Below, in pieces: positions 59,190-64,000 of a stretch of DNA of 64,000 nt (position 1 is its first letter; each line of letters starts with the position of its first letter). Where the stretch lies: contig NZ_CP103965.1 of NCBI RefSeq assembly GCF_024970185.1, forward strand, positions 2,290,001 through 2,354,000. Direction: 5' to 3'. Below the pieces are notes generated by a model that saw only the letters and a program-made list of their open reading frames with translations, was not told the DNA's origin and did no database searches. This DNA is from Pseudomonas sp. N3-W (GTDB lineage Bacteria; Pseudomonadota; Gammaproteobacteria; Pseudomonadales; Pseudomonadaceae). A program made the translations under genes and the position numbers.

Positions 59190-60511
59190 ATGGACCTGTT
59201 TCGCAGCGCCCCGATAGCTCAACCCCTGGCCGCCCGTTTGCGCGCAGCCAATCTGGACGAGTACGTCGGTCAGGAACACCTGCTCGCTCGCGGCAAGCCA
59301 TTGCGCGAAGCGCTGGAGCAGGGCGCCCTGCATTCGATGATTTTCTGGGGCCCGCCGGGTGTGGGTAAAACCACTCTGGCTCGGTTGCTGGCCGAAGTCT
59401 CGGATGCGCACTTCGAAACGGTGTCGGCGGTGTTGGCCGGGGTCAAGGAAATCCGTCAGGCGGTAGAAATCGCCAAGCAGCAGGCCGGCCAGTACGGCAA
59501 GCGCACCATTCTGTTCGTCGATGAAGTGCACCGCTTCAACAAGTCCCAGCAGGATGCGTTCCTGCCTTACGTTGAAGACGGCACGCTGATCTTCATCGGC
59601 GCGACCACCGAAAACCCGTCTTTCGAACTCAACAACGCATTGCTCTCCCGGGCCCGCGTCTACGTGCTCAAAAGCCTCGACGAAGCGGCCCTGCGCAAGC
59701 TGGTACATCGCGCCCTGACCGAAGAGCGGGGCTTGGGTAAACGGCAGTTGACCCTCAGCGACGAGGGATTCCAGATGCTGCTGTCCGCCGCCGATGGCGA
59801 TGGCCGGCGTTTGCTCAATCTGCTGGAAAACGCCTCGGACCTGGCCGAAGACAACAGCGAGATCGGCGTCGATCTGCTGCAAAGCCTGCTCGGCGACACC
59901 CGTCGGCGCTTCGACAAGGGCGGCGAGGCGTTCTACGACCAGATTTCCGCGCTGCACAAATCGGTTCGCGGCTCCAACCCGGACGGCGCGCTCTACTGGT
60001 TTGCACGGATGATCGACGGCGGCTGTGATCCGCTGTACCTGGCCCGGCGCGTGGTGCGCATGGCCAGCGAAGACATCGGCAACGCCGACCCGCGCGCCCT
60101 GAGCCTGTGCCTGGCGGCGTGGGAAGTGCAGGAGCGCCTAGGCAGTCCCGAAGGCGAACTGGCGGTGGCCCAGGCCATTACTTATCTGGCTTGTGCGCCG
60201 AAAAGCAATGCGGTGTACATGGGCTTCAAAGCGGCCATGCGCAGCGCCACCGAACACGGCTCGCTCGAAGTGCCGCTGCACCTGCGTAATGCGCCGACCA
60301 AATTGATGAAGCAACTGGGTTACGGCGATGAATACCGCTACGCCCACGACGAACCGGACGCCTACGCCGCAGGCGAAGATTATTTCCCTGAAGAACTCGC
60401 ACCGCAGCCGTTCTACCAGCCGGTGCCTCGTGGCCTGGAGTTGAAGATCGGCGAGAAGCTCAACCACCTCGCACAACTTGACCGACTCAGCCCCCGGCAG
60501 CGGAGAAAATA

Positions 60512-60512
<1 letters not shown>
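59190..60512 (+). CDS. rarA: Replication-associated recombination protein RarA
   Basis: 440 residues, AAA+ clamp-loader-like. Walker A GPPGVGKT (54-61), Walker B FVDEVHRF and sensor [12 protein letters not shown] are seen, then the tetramerisation domain with [24 protein letters not shown]. It acts at stalled forks. ATG 59190 or the overlapping GTG 59187 are possible. Its stop overlaps the crcB start by one base. Confidence 0.95.
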
Positions 60513-62183
<1,671 letters not shown>

Positions 62184-63578
62184 ATGAACTATCTGCCGCT
62201 GTTTCATAACCTGCGCGGCAGTCGTGTGTTGGTCGTCGGCGGCGGGGAGATTGCCTTGCGCAAGTCCCGCCTGCTGGCGGATGCCGGTGCGCTGCTGCGG
62301 GTGGTTGCGCCTGAAATCGAACCGCAACTGCGCGAGCTGGTCACCGGCAGCGGTGGTGAATGCCTGTTGCGCGGCTATGTCGAAGCGGATCTGGACGGTT
62401 GCGGGCTGATCATTGCCGCCACCGACGACGAACCGCTGAACGCGCAAGTTTCCGCCGACGCTCATCGGCGTTGCGTGCCGGTCAACGTGGTGGATGCGCC
62501 TGCGTTGTGCAGCGTGATCTTCCCGGCGATCGTCGATCGTTCTCCCTTGATTATTGCAGTGTCCAGCGGCGGCGATGCGCCGGTGCTGGCGCGCTTGATC
62601 CGCGCCAAGCTGGAAACCTGGATTCCCTCCACTTACGGGCAACTGGCTGGTCTGGCGGCGCGTTTTCGCAGTCAGGTCAAAAGTCTGTTCCCGGACGTGC
62701 AGCAGCGTCGGGCGTTCTGGGAAGAGGTGTTCCAGGGCCCGATTGCCGACCGGCAACTGGCCGGGCAGGGCGCCGAAGCCGAGCGTCTGCTCCAGGCGAA
62801 AATCGACGGTGAAGCGCCGGTTGCAACGGGCGAGGTTTATCTGGTGGGTGCAGGGCCGGGTGATCCCGACTTGCTGACCTTCCGCGCCTTGCGCCTGATG
62901 CAGCAAGCCGACGTCGTGCTGTATGACCGCTTGGTGGCGCCGGCGATTCTGGAACTGTGCCGTCGCGATGCCGAGCGCATCTATGTCGGCAAGCGCCGCG
63001 CCGATCACGCTGTGCCGCAAGATCAGATCAACCAGCAACTGGTCGATCTGGCCAAGGCCGGCAAGCGAGTGGTGCGTCTGAAGGGCGGCGATCCGTTTAT
63101 CTTCGGTCGTGGCGGGGAAGAGATCGAGGAACTGGCGGCCCATGGCATACCGTTCCAGGTGGTGCCGGGTATCACAGCGGCCAGCGGTTGCGCGGCGTAC
63201 GCGGGGATACCGCTGACGCACCGCGATTATGCGCAGTCGGTGCGGTTCGTCACCGGGCATCTCAAGGACGGCTCCACTGATTTGCCTTGGTCTGACCTTG
63301 TTGCACCGGCACAGACGCTGGTCTTCTACATGGGCCTGGTGGGTTTGCCGATCATCTGCGAACAACTGATCAAGCACGGCCGTGGCGCCGACACCCCGGC
63401 AGCGTTGATTCAGCAGGGCACTACGGTCAATCAGCGGGTGTTTACCGGCACCTTGGCCGATCTTCCACGGCTGGTGGCGGAGCATGAAGTGCATGCGCCG
63501 ACCCTGGTCATCGTCGGGGAAGTGGTGCAACTGCGCGAGAAGCTGGCGTGGTTTGAAGGGGCTCAGGCGCAGGTCTAG
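62184..63578 (+). CDS. cysG: Siroheme synthase (trifunctional)
   Basis: 464 residues. N-terminal dehydrogenase/ferrochelatase domain with [11 protein letters not shown], Asp104 and Ser128 (VSSGGDAP) at the same numbers as in the Salmonella enzyme. C-terminal methyltransferase from about 216 with [12 protein letters not shown], Asp248 and Lys270. It turns uroporphyrinogen III into siroheme for sulfite and nitrite reductases. ATG directly follows the serS stop. Confidence 0.97.
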   Translation: MNYLPLFHNLRGSRVLVVGGGEIALRKSRLLADAGALLRVVAPEIEPQLRELVTGSGGECLLRGYVEADLDGCGLIIAATDDEPLNAQVSADAHRRCVPVNVVDAPALCSVIFPAIVDRSPLIIAVSSGGDAPVLARLIRAKLETWIPSTYGQLAGLAARFRSQVKSLFPDVQQRRAFWEEVFQGPIADRQLAGQGAEAERLLQAKIDGEAPVATGEVYLVGAGPGDPDLLTFRALRLMQQADVVLYDRLVAPAILELCRRDAERIYVGKRRADHAVPQDQINQQLVDLAKAGKRVVRLKGGDPFIFGRGGEEIEELAAHGIPFQVVPGITAASGCAAYAGIPLTHRDYAQSVRFVTGHLKDGSTDLPWSDLVAPAQTLVFYMGLVGLPIICEQLIKHGRGADTPAALIQQGTTVNQRVFTGTLADLPRLVAEHEVHAPTLVIVGEVVQLREKLAWFEGAQAQV

Positions 63579-63590
63579 AGACCGCGTCGT

Positions 63591-63673
63591 CGCCTTCGCG
63601 AGCAGGCTCGCTCCCACAGGGGATTTGTGAACCGCACAAATCAAATGTGGGAGCGAGCCTGCTCGCGAAGGGG
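63591..63673. repeat. REP doublet
   Basis: CGCCTTCGCGAGCAGGCTCG and CGAGCCTGCTCGCGAAGGGG face each other between the convergent cysG and hydroquinone reductase genes; near identical to the copy at 26966. Confidence 0.85.
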
Positions 63674-63694
63674 CCCTCAAGACTTACATAAACC

Positions 63695-64000
63695 TCAGGC
63701 CCTGCGCCAAACCCCTTTCCCGCTCAGCCGCTCCCGATCATGCTGTGCCGTAAAATCCTGCGCCGGCCCTTTCGGTACAATCCCGGTCGGGTTGATGGTC
63801 TTGTGACTGCCGTAATAGTGATTCTTGATGTGCTGAAAATTAACCGTCTCGGCAATCCCCGCCCACTGGTAAATCTCGCGCAACCAGTTCGACAGGTTCG
63901 GATAATCGGCAATCCGCCGCAAATTGCATTTGAAGTGCCCGTGGTACACCGCATCAAAACGAATCATCGTGGTGAACAGCCGGATATCGGCCTCGGTCAG
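63695..64000 (-). CDS. yqjG: Glutathionyl-hydroquinone reductase, C-terminal part (cut by window edge)
   Basis: 102 residues of the C-terminus, open at the right edge. RLFTTMIRFDAVYHGHFKCNLRR, YPNLSNWLREIYQ and HIKNHYYGSHKTINPTGIVPKGP are typical of the ECM4/YqjG omega-like glutathione transferases, which reduce glutathionyl-hydroquinones. The catalytic Cys lies in the missing N-terminal part. Confidence 0.9.
   Translation of the reverse strand: MTEADIRLFTTMIRFDAVYHGHFKCNLRRIADYPNLSNWLREIYQWAGIAETVNFQHIKNHYYGSHKTINPTGIVPKGPAQDFTAQHDRERLSGKGVWRRA

Overview
The window is a chromosomal segment of a fluorescent-group Pseudomonas. Four things point to this: GC-rich coding with long antisense shadow frames; the divergent pair of dimeric (icd) and monomeric (idh) isocitrate dehydrogenases next to cspD-clpS-clpA; the order infA-bpt-aat-ftsK-lolA-rarA-crcB-serS-cysG; and many TGTGGGAGCGAGC...GCTCGCGAAG-type REP elements. 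No tRNA, rRNA, CRISPR array, complete insertion sequence or prophage was recognised.

Region 1 (1-5485) is accessory. It holds the 3' end of an AttH/CrtC-like lipocalin protein, two small hypothetical genes, a secreted hypothetical protein, and an orphan type VI secretion module on the minus strand: hcp, a DUF4123 adaptor, an Rhs effector remnant and a putative immunity gene. The Rhs gene is broken twice, by a frame-changing internal deletion and by an in-frame amber codon in its toxin tip. Upstream of hcp lie a sigma-54-like promoter and three copies of the dyad TGCGCAA-N4-TTGCGCA.

Region 2 (5486-17730) is metabolic: a DJ-1/PfpI protein, 2-oxoadipate dioxygenase/decarboxylase (HglS family), glcDEF, an alpha/beta hydrolase with a flavin monooxygenase, a MASE2-GGDEF cyclase, a carboxypeptidase G2-like enzyme and a PEP-mutase-superfamily oxaloacetate decarboxylase.

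Region 3 (18062-25285) is a seven-gene colinear minus-strand cluster: RpiR regulator, isochorismatase-like hydrolase, glutamine-synthetase-like ligase, N-formylglutamate amidohydrolase-like enzyme, APC permease and both arginine N-succinyltransferase subunits, without the rest of the succinyltransferase pathway. I read it as an amine or amino-acid catabolic unit whose substrate the sequence does not reveal.

Region 4 (25616-46165) holds cobF with a phosphatase-like partner, a GlxA-type regulator divergent from a rhodanese, an arginine/ornithine binding protein preceded by an ArgR half-site match and followed by an AotO-like deacylase, a Nramp transporter, a 3-oxoacid CoA-transferase/thiolase operon with a divergent LysR regulator, a sirtuin, phosphatidylcholine synthase and several small hypotheticals. 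One of these (45167) is a distant relative of the small gene at 945.

Region 5 (46221-64000) is conserved core: idh/icd, cspD, the N-degron genes (clpS, clpA, bpt, aat), infA, ftsK, lolA, rarA, crcB, serS, cysG and the end of a glutathionyl-hydroquinone reductase. Between lolA and rarA a REP doublet sits inside an 18-bp imperfect inverted repeat bounded by a 13-bp direct repeat, which looks like a miniature mobile element.
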